DNA of 64,000 nt, taken from assembly GCA_023091665.1 (NCBI GenBank), contig JALJCQ010000001.1, positions 620,001 to 684,000 on the forward strand, written 5' to 3'. This stretch comes from Pythium myriotylum (Eukaryota; Oomycota; Peronosporomycetes; Pythiales; Pythiaceae). Position numbers and translations under genes: made by a program. The first letter of the stretch is position 1. Each line of letters opens with the position of its first letter. This document shows, piece after piece, positions 1 to 9,051 of the stretch. The notes below the pieces were generated by a model, which had not been told where the DNA came from, made no database searches, and worked only from the letters and a program-made list of their open reading frames with translations.

Positions 1-1
1 G

Positions 2-316
2 CTCGTCGCCGCCCTCCAAGGTCGTGACAGGGTGGGCAAGCCGAAGGGTGAGGTGTCAAAGCCTCAACACCCATGCTCGCATTGCGGCTCGAAGCGCCAT
101 CAAGACCGCGATTGTTGGAGCCGTATCACTTGTACGGTGTGCGGTCGGCTCGGTCACCCGGCCGACTATTGCTACCACCGTTGCAAGGGGTGCGGCAATG
201 TCCACGATCGCGGTGCTTGCCCGCTGGAAGAGCTCGCAAACCACCTGAAGGCGTGGTTCGACCCGACGAAGCACGCTGGCGTCCTGCCGGCGGCCGTCGA
301 AAAGTGGTTAAACTAA
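2..316 (+). CDS. gag: Gag C-terminus with zinc knuckles, element 1 (partial)
   Basis: This is the 3' end of gag in the frame of position 2, ending with TAA at 314-316. It carries two CCHC-type knuckles (CSHCGSKRHQDRDC, then CTVCGRLGHPADYC), followed by a Cys-rich piece and the end VEKWLN. CCHC knuckles in Gag bind the element's RNA during packaging. The N-terminal part is off the window. The last two sense codons (TTA AAC), with the preceding G, form the heptamer GTTAAAC directly before the stop, and pol lies in the -1 frame. The ORF is therefore read as gag with Pol made by frameshifting. Element 2's gag has the same layout. Confidence 0.8.
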   Translation, partial: LVAALQGRDRVGKPKGEVSKPQHPCSHCGSKRHQDRDCWSRITCTVCGRLGHPADYCYHRCKGCGNVHDRGACPLEELANHLKAWFDPTKHAGVLPAAVEKWLN

Positions 317-362
317 GCCGCCCGCCAGTTTGGGGACTGGTACGCGCCGGGCGGCAACCCGA
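307..362 (+). promoter_or_regulatory. Candidate -1 ribosomal frameshift signal, element 1 gag/pol
   Basis: The heptamer GTTAAAC (307-313) is in gag phase (G TTA AAC) and is followed at once by the gag stop TAA. Slipping back one base enters the pol frame at 313. Downstream, GCCGCCCG (317-324) pairs with CGGGCGGC (348-355), and CCAGT (325-329) pairs with ACTGG (336-340). The loop TTGGG (330-334) can pair with CCCGA (358-362) to give a pseudoknot. The 3-nt spacer is shorter than the usual 5-9. Frame arithmetic and pairing are seen in the sequence; function is inferred. Confidence 0.65.
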
Positions 363-3300
363 GGTCGCAGTGTATGCGTTCGTAGCCGGTAGACAGCTAC
401 AACGTAACAAACAAAAACACTCGATTCTTGATCAACCACGTGAGTTCGAACGTCATGCATTTATTCAACGGCTTACTCTACACCCTGGTGAGCGGCGTGG
501 GTACTGGCGGTTCTACAACCAGAAGTCCCATCGCCAAACCATCGTAAGGGCGCAGATCGACGACCATAACGCGCGGGTCCTGTTGGACTCGGGCGCTGAG
601 GTCTCGATCCTCGACTCCGACTTTGCGCGTAAGATCGGAGCCGAGGTAGACACCAGTGTGTCTCTGCGCTGCAAAGGTGTTGGAGGATCTGGCTATCCCA
701 CCGAGGGCCGGGCCTGGATAAAGGTGGTGCTGGCCGGCGAGCTGGCGTACCAAGCCGAGGTCTGGGTCGGTCGCCTTGGCAACGTTCAGGCGATTCTCGG
801 TACCGACTTCATGACCCCGGCCGGCATCCGCCTCGACTTGGCCGAAGGGGTCGCCCTCATGCCGGACGAGATTCGCGTCCAGTTTGAGGGCCGCCGAGCC
901 GTCTACAGTGACAAGGCAGAGCAAGTCAGGGTCAAGCGAGAGGTGACGATCCAGCCAGGCGAGTCACATTACCTGCGGATCAAGCCGAACGCCTCCAAGA
1001 AGCTGTGGGTCCGCCGCGACGAACGCTGGGTCACGACTGCCGAGTGCAACGAGCGTGGCCTGCCGACGCGGGTCAAGGTGACCAACATCTTCACGGTGCC
1101 GGTCACCTTGCCCACGCAGACGATCGTTGGCCTCTGGCTGAGCTCGGGCGCTGCACCTCGACGCTCCGGATACGTCTCTCTGGGCTCGAGGCGGTACGAC
1201 GAGTGGTGCACCCTCGTGTACGAGGCCGAGCCCGAACCGGAGCTCGAGGCACGGCGCCAAGCTGAAGCCGACGCGATCCGGGCTGCGCAGCCACCGGCGG
1301 TCGAACGACGCCCGTATGCGGTGCCGCGCGCGATCTTGAAGCGTGCCGACGCCGCGGTGGCGACGCCGCCGAGGGCGGGTGACTCGAAGAGTGAGCTCAA
1401 GGTCTCCGTCGAAGACACGCTTGAAGGTGCGACATCCGGCGACGAAGACCAAGGCGAGGTCACGACGAAGCCGAGAGCCGGACGGCGTGTCGTCATGACG
1501 AAGATGACGACGTCCGACTGGGCCAAGGTGGCGATACTCTTCGTCGCAGCCAAGTCCCCGGCCGAAGTCGTCGACAGCCAAGGCGAGCTGAGCGAAGCAG
1601 TCTACGTGCATGAAGGAGGCGATGTCAGCGCTGAAGACATCGACGGCCAGATGGCCATGATCCCAGAAGTCCCGGCTGGGGACGACGAGATCACGCCTGC
1701 CGACATTAAGATCGCGGCAGGCGAAGATGTCAGTGCCGAAGACGTCGAGCGCGTCCGCGAGATGGTGTGGAGGCGACGCCCGTACCTCATGGGCAAGGGC
1801 AATGCTCGGCCGTTGCCGGCCAAAGGCGTCGTCTGCGACATAGATGTCGGCGACGCCAAGCCCATCGCTCAATCGTGCCGCAAGGTGCCGCCACAGTACG
1901 TGGAGAAGCTCTACGAGCTCCTTAAGGGACTCCTCCAGGCGGGTTTCATCGCGCCATCGACATCGGCTTGGGCGTCTCCCATTGTGATCGTCGTCAAGAA
2001 GAACGGTGTTGACATCCGCCTCTGTATCGACTACAGAATGGTGAACGCCCTCACTAGGCTGATGGTCTACCCTATGCCTGTCGTTCATGACCTGTTGGAA
2101 AATCTCGGCTCGCTACGATGGCTTTGTTCACTAGATATGGCGTCAGGATTCTGGGTTGTGCGAATGACTGCGCGGGCTCGGGCGATTTCAGCTTTCGTGA
2201 CACCCTTCGGGTTGTTTGAGTGGCTAAGGATGCCGTTCGGGTTGAAAAACGCTCCCCAGATATATCAACGGCTTCTTGATAACGCGCTCTATGGCTACCT
2301 GAAGCTGACGCCCAAGCACCTGCAGGACAAGGAAGCTGATGTGTTCGAAGATGGCAAGCCGGCCGGAGCCGAGACGCGACCGGCGATAGGTCGAAGATCG
2401 TACATTGACGACATCTTGTTCGGCGGCGAGACTTGGGATCAGATGTGTGAGCGGTTGGAGAGACTGCTGCAGGCCTGCGAGGAGTGGGGGCTTTCGATTA
2501 GCCTCCCGAAGAGCGAGTTCGGCATGAGCCGTGTCGACTACCTAGGGCACTCGATTTCCGCGGAAGGCATCAGAGCGAAGCCGAAGAACCTCTCCGAGCT
2601 GCTGCAACTCGAGTTTCCTAAGACTCTGAAGGGGATCCAGTCGTATTTGGGCTCTCTGAACTATTATCACCAGTTTATTGAGCACTTTGCGGTTTACGCG
2701 GCCGCACTCTACGAGGTTACCCAGGCAGACTTGGCCAAGGATGCGCTAGAACCCGGTCATCTCGCGTCTGCTCGACGTGCCTTCGCAGAACTCCAGCAGA
2801 AGTTGGCGAACGCGCCGATCCTGAGGCACTTCGACGGCGAGAAGCAGCCGGTAGTCATCATCTACTCGAATCCGTGGGCTGTCGCCGCCACACTGGCGCA
2901 GGAACACAATGGGAAGCTGATGCCGGTGAAGTTCTTCAGCAGGGTGCTGAAAGTCCACGAAGCCAAGTTCTCGCCAGCCGAGAAGGAGATTCTTGCTCTG
3001 CTCCACGTGCTGTCTGGGACCGCGAATATGCTGAGTGGCCGTGCTATCCAGGTGCTAACGCGATTCTCCACGTTCGGTTGGCTGTTCAAAGCGAGAGGTC
3101 TTAAAGGTCGTTTGGAGCGGTGGGCTACTGTGCTGAGTTCATGGACGCTCGAGATTGTGAAGGTCAAGAAAGACGAAGACTTGAGCGTATTGGTCGCAGC
3201 CGCCACGGGCCCTGCGGACAAGATGGACGAGATGCTTGGCGATATTCAGCCGAGGAAACGCGTCGTGGGTGAACGACATCGACTGCCCGTGCCGACATTA

Positions 3301-5760
3301 GCGAAGGATGAGGCTGCGTGGGTCGTGTCTTTCGACGGATCGGCGAAGCCGAAGCGGAACGGGGCAAGTTGCGGCGTCATCCTGTGGTCGTTGCCGACGT
3401 GGAAGATTGTCGCCGCCGAGACGTGTTTCTTCGCCGACGGAACGGTTAATGAAGCCGAGTACAGAGGTGCTATAGCTGCCATGGATCTGGCTACACGACA
3501 CGGCGTCCAGGATGTGGTCGTCTGCGGCGACTCCCGCATCGTGATTCAGCAGCTGAGAGGTGACATCGAGTGCCGTACAGCAGGGCTCCAGGTTCTACGC
3601 GCCGAGGCGCTGGCGAAGCTGAGCGTGTTCAAGTCGGCTTACCTCGTACACGTCGCTCGAGACTTCAATGCGGCCGCCGACCTCATCACGGGCAAGGCGC
3701 TGCAGCGCTGTGCCGGCGGAGTCGTCGACCCGGCCGAGCATGCCGGTATGAGAATGCTGAACCGCCTCCCTGAAGTCCTCAGGCCAAGTGAAGACGAGCC
3801 GGCCGCGGCTGTCCACGTGGTGACGCGCGGCGGTGCTGCCACAGGCGCCGATCATGACCATGACGCGACTCGACACCACGAGGAGGCTGAAGGGCATGCG
3901 GGGAGTGGTGATCGAGCTCACGGGCGTCGCCGGCGACGCACAGGCGAAACCAGCGGAGTCGAGGGAGCTGTGGCATCGCCACAGTCGACAGAGATCAACG
4001 AAGACGTTGACGGAGCGACGGGGCGCACGGGCGCACGTACGGCGAACAGCCGGGACGTCCCAACGCGCCAGTACCGTGAAGACTGGCGTGGGAACACGAG
4101 CGACGGGGCGTCCACAAGCGACCCGAGTCGGCGAGTCGCGTTCGATCTTCCAGCAGTCGGCAGCGAAGCTCCAGACGATTCCGTCGATCGTCCAGCAGTG
4201 CGCGAGCGTCCAGCCATCAACGAACGTCTGCCTGCTGATGCGATGGCTACAGCTGAGAAGGGCACTGATGGACGCGTCGCCAAGGCTCGAGAGTCAGTCG
4301 AAGATTCAGCGATGTACCCAAGGGACATAGCCAGGCGCGGTGCGCATCATCAAGGAGCAACGCGGCCAGATGATGACAAATCCGGTATCACAATCAATGA
4401 TGACGCGAACATAGCCAGGGCGGACGGTGCGCACTTCGGCGTTGATCAGCGTGATGACTGCGCAAGCCCGTGGGACACTTCGCGGGACCCGACAGTTGAA
4501 TCCAGCACGGCGTGGGTCGAGCGACTGCGCGCGGAGCGCATCTCGACAGCGCAAGACGAAGAACGATGGAGTGCCAACGTCAAGCGCTTCCTCGCGGGCG
4601 ACGTCGCCGCGCTCAGCGACCAAGAGCGCGCGGCGTGCGAGAAGCTCGCAACGTCGTATGAAGTCGTCGATGGCTTGCTGTACTACGTCGGCTACCAGAA
4701 GGCGAAGGATCGAGAGCGACGCGAGCTGCGCCTCCGTCTCGTCGTGCCGTCTACTCTACACCGTGAAGTCCTGCATCACTACCATGTCAGCTTGGCCGGC
4801 GGCCACCAAGGGGTGAGTCGCGTGTATGAGAAGGCCCGCCGTTATCTATTCTGGAGAAACATGTACGCTGACGTCTGCGACTACGTGGCTGCGTGCCCAG
4901 ACTGCCAGTCCGGCAAGGGTCAGCCGCGGATTCAAGCTCCGTCGCCCGGGAATATCGTCGCGACTCGGCCGTTCGAAGTGGTCGGCATGGACCACGTACC
5001 GTCGTTGCCCAAATCGCATCGCGGGAACACCGAGCTCCTAATTTGGGTGGATCAGCTTACGGGCTTCGTCATCGTATCGGCAAACCGGTCTCGAGAGGCC
5101 CAAGAAGTGGCGGAGTCCTACGAGCGTTGCGTGTATAGGCGCTTCGGTGCGAGCCAAGTCATTCGACACGACCGTGAACCAGCATTTATGTCGGCCGTCT
5201 TCCGCGCGTTCAATCGATTGATCGGCCAGAGGAGTCGTGCCACGCTCGCCTATCGGCCTCAGTCTAACGGCATGACGGAGCGAATGGTACAGACGGTCGT
5301 CCACGCCGTCAAGCTCTATGTGTCCGATCCTCAGCAAAGAGACTGGGACGATTATGCAGAACGGCTCGTGTTTGCACTCAACTCGGCTCACGATCGCGTC
5401 CGCGGCGACTCGCCATTGTATCTGCTACATGGTTGGGAGCCTCGAACGACTCTCGAATCTGTGTTGCCGACGGCAGACCAAGACGGCCACGCCGATGCGA
5501 GACGATGGCGATCGGCCGTCCAGATCCAGTACCAGAAGGCACGGCAAGACGTGGTTCGGCTACTCCGCGAAGCGATGGAAGAGCGTCGAGAGGCGAGCGA
5601 GTCAGCAGCCCGCGGCGACACGTCCGCGATAGTCCCGGGCGCGAAGGTGTGGGTATACATCGACCAAGTCAAGCCAGGTTTCGCCCGTAAGCTCGCGCAT
5701 CTATGGCACGGGCCATTTAGAGTGCTAGAGCGACCGGCCGCGCACCTGGTCAAGCTGTAA
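313..5760 (+). CDS. pol: Pol polyprotein, element 1 (protease-RT-RNase H-aRNase H-integrase)
   Basis: The open frame runs from the frameshift site to TAA at 5758-5760. It has an aspartic protease motif LLDSGAEVSIL (about 574-606) and an RT with DIRLCIDYR (about 2010-2036), SLDMASGFW (about 2131-2157) and YIDDILFGG (2401-2427). A Ty3-type RNase H lies at about 2830-3200. A second RNase H follows, with VSFDGSAK (about 3327), NEAEYRG (about 3449), VCGDSRI (about 3523) and VARDFNAAAD (about 3650), and keeps the acidic catalytic residues. The integrase has an HHCC zinc site (CPDCQSGKG at about 4894-4920), a core with GMDHV and RHDREPAF, and a QSNGMTERM block. An acidic, low-conservation spacer occupies about 3750-4500. 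Translation from the first in-frame ATG (73) would overlap gag; the -1 frameshift at 307-313 is the better start. Reverse transcription and integration are the expected roles. Confidence 0.9.
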   Translation, partial: LSRPPVWGLVRAGRQPEVAVYAFVAGRQLQRNKQKHSILDQPREFERHAFIQRLTLHPGERRGYWRFYNQKSHRQTIVRAQIDDHNARVLLDSGAEVSILDSDFARKIGAEVDTSVSLRCKGVGGSGYPTEGRAWIKVVLAGELAYQAEVWVGRLGNVQAILGTDFMTPAGIRLDLAEGVALMPDEIRVQFEGRRAVYSDKAEQVRVKREVTIQPGESHYLRIKPNASKKLWVRRDERWVTTAECNERGLPTRVKVTNIFTVPVTLPTQTIVGLWLSSGAAPRRSGYVSLGSRRYDEWCTLVYEAEPEPELEARRQAEADAIRAAQPPAVERRPYAVPRAILKRADAAVATPPRAGDSKSELKVSVEDTLEGATSGDEDQGEVTTKPRAGRRVVMTKMTTSDWAKVAILFVAAKSPAEVVDSQGELSEAVYVHEGGDVSAEDIDGQMAMIPEVPAGDDEITPADIKIAAGEDVSAEDVERVREMVWRRRPYLMGKGNARPLPAKGVVCDIDVGDAKPIAQSCRKVPPQYVEKLYELLKGLLQAGFIAPSTSAWASPIVIVVKKNGVDIRLCIDYRMVNALTRLMVYPMPVVHDLLENLGSLRWLCSLDMASGFWVVRMTARARAISAFVTPFGLFEWLRMPFGLKNAPQIYQRLLDNALYGYLKLTPKHLQDKEADVFEDGKPAGAETRPAIGRRSYIDDILFGGETWDQMCERLERLLQACEEWGLSISLPKSEFGMSRVDYLGHSISAEGIRAKPKNLSELLQLEFPKTLKGIQSYLGSLNYYHQFIEHFAVYAAALYEVTQADLAKDALEPGHLASARRAFAELQQKLANAPILRHFDGEKQPVVIIYSNPWAVAATLAQEHNGKLMPVKFFSRVLKVHEAKFSPAEKEILALLHVLSGTANMLSGRAIQVLTRFSTFGWLFKARGLKGRLERWATVLSSWTLEIVKVKKDEDLSVLVAAATGPADKMDEMLGDIQPRKRVVGERHRLPVPTLAKDEAAWVVSFDGSAKPKRNGASCGVILWSLPTWKIVAAETCFFADGTVNEAEYRGAIAAMDLATRHGVQDVVVCGDSRIVIQQLRGDIECRTAGLQVLRAEALAKLSVFKSAYLVHVARDFNAAADLITGKALQRCAGGVVDPAEHAGMRMLNRLPEVLRPSEDEPAAAVHVVTRGGAATGADHDHDATRHHEEAEGHAGSGDRAHGRRRRRTGETSGVEGAVASPQSTEINEDVDGATGRTGARTANSRDVPTRQYREDWRGNTSDGASTSDPSRRVAFDLPAVGSEAPDDSVDRPAVRERPAINERLPADAMATAEKGTDGRVAKARESVEDSAMYPRDIARRGAHHQGATRPDDDKSGITINDDANIARADGAHFGVDQRDDCASPWDTSRDPTVESSTAWVERLRAERISTAQDEERWSANVKRFLAGDVAALSDQERAACEKLATSYEVVDGLLYYVGYQKAKDRERRELRLRLVVPSTLHREVLHHYHVSLAGGHQGVSRVYEKARRYLFWRNMYADVCDYVAACPDCQSGKGQPRIQAPSPGNIVATRPFEVVGMDHVPSLPKSHRGNTELLIWVDQLTGFVIVSANRSREAQEVAESYERCVYRRFGASQVIRHDREPAFMSAVFRAFNRLIGQRSRATLAYRPQSNGMTERMVQTVVHAVKLYVSDPQQRDWDDYAERLVFALNSAHDRVRGDSPLYLLHGWEPRTTLESVLPTADQDGHADARRWRSAVQIQYQKARQDVVRLLREAMEERREASESAARGDTSAIVPGAKVWVYIDQVKPGFARKLAHLWHGPFRVLERPAAHLVKL

Positions 5761-6156
5761 ATCGAGGGCTCGGCTTACCGTATCCTCCCCACCGTTCACG
5801 TCTCGCGCTTGAAGCTGTGGCGTAGCTTCGAAGACCGCCCCGTCACAGAGTTGGAGGTCGCAGCTGATGCTCGGCTCGACTTCGACGAGGCGCTGCTCCC
5901 CGAAGACTCGCTCGAGCCGGACAACGACGAGGGGCATTACGAGGTCGAGGCGATTATCGGCCACCGCGACATACGCTCTGCTCGCCAGGGGCGGCCTATT
6001 CGCGAGTACCACGTGAAGTGGGTCGGCTGGGACACAACAGACTGGATCGCCGAAGACGACATGAACGCGCCGAGCCTCATCGAAGAGTACGAGCGACAGC
6101 TGCGCGCCGAAGGACGTTTCGCCGCGATGGCGACCGAGGTCGAAGAGGAGGAATAA
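5761..6156 (+). CDS. Pol C-terminus with chromodomain, element 1 (after in-frame TAA)
   Basis: This continues the pol frame directly after TAA 5758-5760, starting IEGSAYRILPTVHVSRLK, the usual GPY/F tail of a Ty3 integrase. A chromodomain follows at about 5935-6090 (HYEVEAIIGHR, REYHVKWVGWD, WIAEDDM), and the ORF ends with EEEE and TAA. Element 2 reads through this same boundary without a stop, so the TAA is most simply a single nonsense change. Chromodomains on integrase guide insertion to marked chromatin. A free start at ATG 5809 is possible but has no support. Confidence 0.8.
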   Translation: MEGSAYRILPTVHVSRLKLWRSFEDRPVTELEVAADARLDFDEALLPEDSLEPDNDEGHYEVEAIIGHRDIRSARQGRPIREYHVKWVGWDTTDWIAEDDMNAPSLIEEYERQLRAEGRFAAMATEVEEEE

Positions 6157-6472
6157 TGCTCGGCCAGCTGCGCAGTGATCAACGCCGTCCAGGAGGCGGC
6201 GTCCGATGCTGTGCGGCTCCGAGTTGGCGTAACTAACGCCCGGGTTGGTCAGGTCGTTGCCCTGGCTAGCTGACTGCGGCGAGGTTGTGGCCAGTGGGAG
6301 GCACCGGCAAGTCATTTGGTGGACATGCATATTGTATAACGTGACGTGAAAACATGAAGGTGACAAGTTCGACTGCCTATGGATCAAGTGAAGAGGAGAA
6401 AACGGAGTGATCATTACGATTATCTGCGAAGACGATTTCCTACGGTGTTCAACTGCTACCAAGCTAACAGCG

Positions 6473-7121
6473 TTAGATTTGTGCAGGAGCGGTCTTCCCT
6501 GGGCTGGTACACGAAGCTTCAGCAGCCGACCCGGCACGGGGCGCACCAGCGGTAGCGGGAGGCAGCAGGCTCGAGGGAGCCGCCGACGGCTTGGCGGGCC
6601 CGGGCGTGGTCGGTCCTTGAGGCGCCAAGCTGCTTGAAGGCGAAGGTGTGCGACCGCCGGCAGCGGTCGGCGCGTCGGCTCCCGTGCTCCCCGACGGCTT
6701 CGCAGTATCGACTGGCCTCGGCCTGGGCACCGGAGTCAGCCAGGGAACGGAGGCGGGCGGCACGACGGACGGCAGCGATGTGTAGACGCACCTTTGACCG
6801 TTCGAGTTCTTCGAGGCGCTGAGCTTTGGCCCGCAGCTCGACGAGCTCGACGTCCGCACTCTTCACCCGCGACTTCAACGAGGCGAGCTCGGCAGCGAGC
6901 GTGCTGCTCACAGTTTCGAGGAAGCTTGAGCAGGCGTCGGAAGACTGAAGAGCGGTCGAGGCGGGTTCCAACAGCGTAGTCAACCCGCGTAGTTGCTCGA
7001 CGGACAGCGGGACTGTCAGGTCAGAAATCGCCTCGAACAGATCACCCGCGACGCCTGCCAGCTTGGAGCGCGCGAGTTTGACCAAGCGCGCCTCACTCAT
7101 CTGTGATAACGGTGTGAGCAA
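6473..7121 (-). pseudogene. Antisense gag-like ORF: coiled coil then proline-rich tail, frameshifted
   Basis: On the minus strand an ORF begins at about 7121; its first ATG gives MSEARLVKLARSKLAGVAG. It has a long heptad-like stretch (AAELASLKSRVKSADVELVE, RAKAQRLEELERSK) and then loses frame near 6780. The adjacent frame continues as a Pro/Ala/Ser-rich tail (PPASVPWLTPVPRPRPVD) and stops near 6473. It looks like the N-terminus of an LTR-element Gag or a small antisense protein; no zinc knuckle is present. It lies just after element 1 in the opposite orientation. It may be a remnant of another minus-strand element or an antisense ORF of element 1's 3' region. No function is assigned. Confidence 0.4.
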
Positions 7122-8746
7122 GCGAGCACCTCCATGATGACCGGCGAAGAAGCGATGAGTACCGTCAAGGGGAGACCGGAGGAGAAGACGAAGTGAAGGG
7201 ACCGAAAGCTGTGGGGCTGCTCCAACGGCGTGATCGGCTGATGTGTGGTGACTCGGCCGAGAGGAGTTCTCCCATCACCCAAGGTCTGCGACCAGGCCGA
7301 TGCGAGACGGGCGCTGTGGTAAAGCGGCCGAGAATTTTAGGGGCACTAGACCGAGGTGATAGGCAGAGACTCTGGGTAGTACCGTAGGAGGCTCCAGACT
7401 AACCCATACTATTACTATACTCGGTATCAGCCGCCGGTATTACCGGCGGAACCGATACTGAGACGATTGTGCCATTCCATAGCCGATTGGCTAAAATGGG
7501 GGCTGATTGCGTAGCCGAAAGCCGCAGTCATCACCTGAATACAAGGGGGATGATCGGCAGGATACTGGCTGAATCGGCAGAAAAAGGGCATGTATTCAGC
7601 AGTAGTAATGGGTGTAGAGCCGGTAGCGAACTTAGGGCAGCCAAACTTAGCGTAGGGGTACTTAGATCAGCTGATGAGACCAAGGTAATAGACTTCCACT
7701 TTCACCGCCAAGCCCGCAAGCAAGCCGCGTCGTCTTGGCAAGGAACGTCGCATCAAGGCTCGCCGTCACCAACAGGAGGTGACGTTAAAGAAGACCCCGG
7801 TGGAACCTGGCTATTGCTGTCAGGGGAAGCCGACGACTCTCAAGCGGCCGACTTGAAGCGCTGGGGCAAGACTGCCAGCGGCGTCGGCTGCATCAAGGAC
7901 AAGGACACTCGTGTGCGCCGGTGGGATCGTCTACCCGCCACGACAAGGCAAGGTTACGGTCTCTAGTGCTCAGCACTAGCAGATCTCACGCCCCAAGGAA
8001 GCCGCAGCCGTCTCATCGGCTGCGCACAAGTACTCCGAGCCCCTGCGTGTTGAGCAGGCGTGTTTCTCGGCCCGGTACAACCCCCGGCCCAACTCTGCGA
8101 GACGGTCTCCTCGCGGAGCTCAGCTGGCCGACCCCAGAGGCTTCACGACCCTCTGGCTTCCCCTCCCCCGACTTCGGTGTCAGAGCGCCAACGGTTCACC
8201 CCCACAGCGACTTTCGTGGGGTGCAACGTCTGTTGGCAGCTCACTAGCACCAAGAATCTGAAGGCCTGTTGGCGAGTGGTCAGCTGTCACAAGCAGTCGC
8301 TGTGCAGTGATTTTTGCTGACCCACTCTACCACACAACCATAAGTACATGGTGGTGGCCTCCTTGCTCGAGAGATCCATTGTCGTGAAGGAGATAGGGGA
8401 TCCGAGACCCGGGACGCAGGGGAGGGTGGTCATCAGATGCGCCGGCGCTGCCGCGGTCCAGGACCCAAGACGGCCGGCCAAGACGGCCGGCCAAGCCAGA
8501 CGGCCAAGACGCACGAGAGAGCGCGTAGGTCGTCGTCACGGCTCCGGGAGTGTTAGCGTGTTGCAGAGTGGTTGTTGGTCGTAGCTGTGCGTTTTTTGTG
8601 GTGTTCGTGGCGTTTGCAGTGTTTGTGGTGTTTGTGGTGTTTGTTGTTGTTGTGGTTCGTGTGTGTTATGGTGTGCGTGTCGTTTTGTGCGTGGGGTTTA
8701 GTGTGTGTTGTTTGTGATGTGTTTTGTGTGGGGTAGGTGTGTTAAT
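7122..8746. other. Unassigned non-coding stretch before the tRNA gene
   Basis: No gene is recognised. A 165-codon open frame (7469-7966, +) has no family features. An unusually good hairpin sits at 7420-7462. From about 8590 to 8745 the + strand is almost free of C and made largely of G and T, directly before the tRNA gene. Confidence 0.5.
7420..7462. repeat. Long perfect-core inverted repeat (hairpin)
   Basis: CCGCCGGTA (7431-7439) and TACCGGCGG (7441-7449) are perfect complements around a single T. Outer arms CTCGGTATC (7420-7428) and GATACTGAG (7454-7462) also pair, with one G-T wobble, giving about 18-20 bp in 43 nt. No ORF or transposon end was tied to it. Confidence 0.7.
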
Positions 8747-8825
8747 GGTCAGTTGGCCGAGCGGTCTAAGGCGCCAGTTTAAGGCACTGGTCTGAAAGGG
8801 CGTGGGTTCGAATCCCACACTGGCC
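8747..8825 (+). tRNA. tRNA-Leu(AAG)
   Basis: This is a type II tRNA with a 7-bp acceptor stem (GGTCAGT with ACTGGCC, one G-T pair). The D arm and A box are GTTGGCCGAGCGG. The anticodon stem CCAGT/ACTGG closes the 7-nt loop TTAAGGC, which gives anticodon AAG (Leu, CUU codons). An extended variable arm is followed by the T arm GTGGGTTCGAATCCCAC, which contains the B box. No intron is present. An A follows, then a long T-rich (CTTT)n tract from 8827 that can terminate Pol III. No mismatch suggests a pseudogene. The gene lies between transposon fragments, and the strand composition of its two flanks is opposite. Confidence 0.93.
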
Positions 8826-8826
8826 A

Positions 8827-8855
8827 TTCTTTCTTTCTTTCTTTCTTTCTTTCTT
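8827..8855 (+). repeat. (CTTT)n microsatellite, likely Pol III termination region
   Basis: About seven TTTC units follow the tRNA-Leu acceptor stem immediately, and the tract ends with TTTT. T-runs after a tRNA gene stop RNA polymerase III. The expansion to a pure tetranucleotide repeat is unusual for that site. Confidence 0.7.
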
Positions 8856-9051
8856 TTCCCTCGCCTTGCCTCCCAGCCAACTCGATCCTTTCCGTCATTT
8901 CCCATCAACACAACGCAAGCCCGACCCCAGACCTGCACTCAACAGCACCCACGCACACGCACACCGCACACCCCACGCACCCCACACACCCGTGCCTGCC
9001 ACCTCCGTACCGCAGTGCGACGTCCCCGTGGAACAACTACCAGTGAACTGA

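Larger units (their letters stand above)
1..6156 (+). mobile_element. Ty3/gypsy chromovirus element 1 (5' truncated by window edge)
   Basis: This is an LTR retrotransposon body in the order gag zinc knuckles, protease, RT, RNase H, second RNase H, integrase, chromodomain. The 5' LTR and most of gag lie outside the window. No 3' LTR was recognised after the chromodomain stop at 6154-6156. It is clearly related to element 2 at 37908-50435, with the same domain order, the same CCHC pair and the same gag/pol frame relation. The pol frame is broken only by one TAA at 5758-5760. The second RNase H places it in the oomycete Ty3 group with an archaeal/plant-like RNase H (established knowledge of the family). 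Confidence 0.9.

Noticed and set aside
964..2088. 374-codon minus-strand ORF
   Set aside because: It lies wholly opposite the conserved pol of element 1 and has no family features; an antisense shadow in GC-rich coding sequence.
7778..7800. 2A-like peptide motif (GDVKEDPGG)
   Set aside because: The 2A consensus needs D-x-E-x-N-P-G-P; here Asn and the last Pro are missing and the frame has no protein context.
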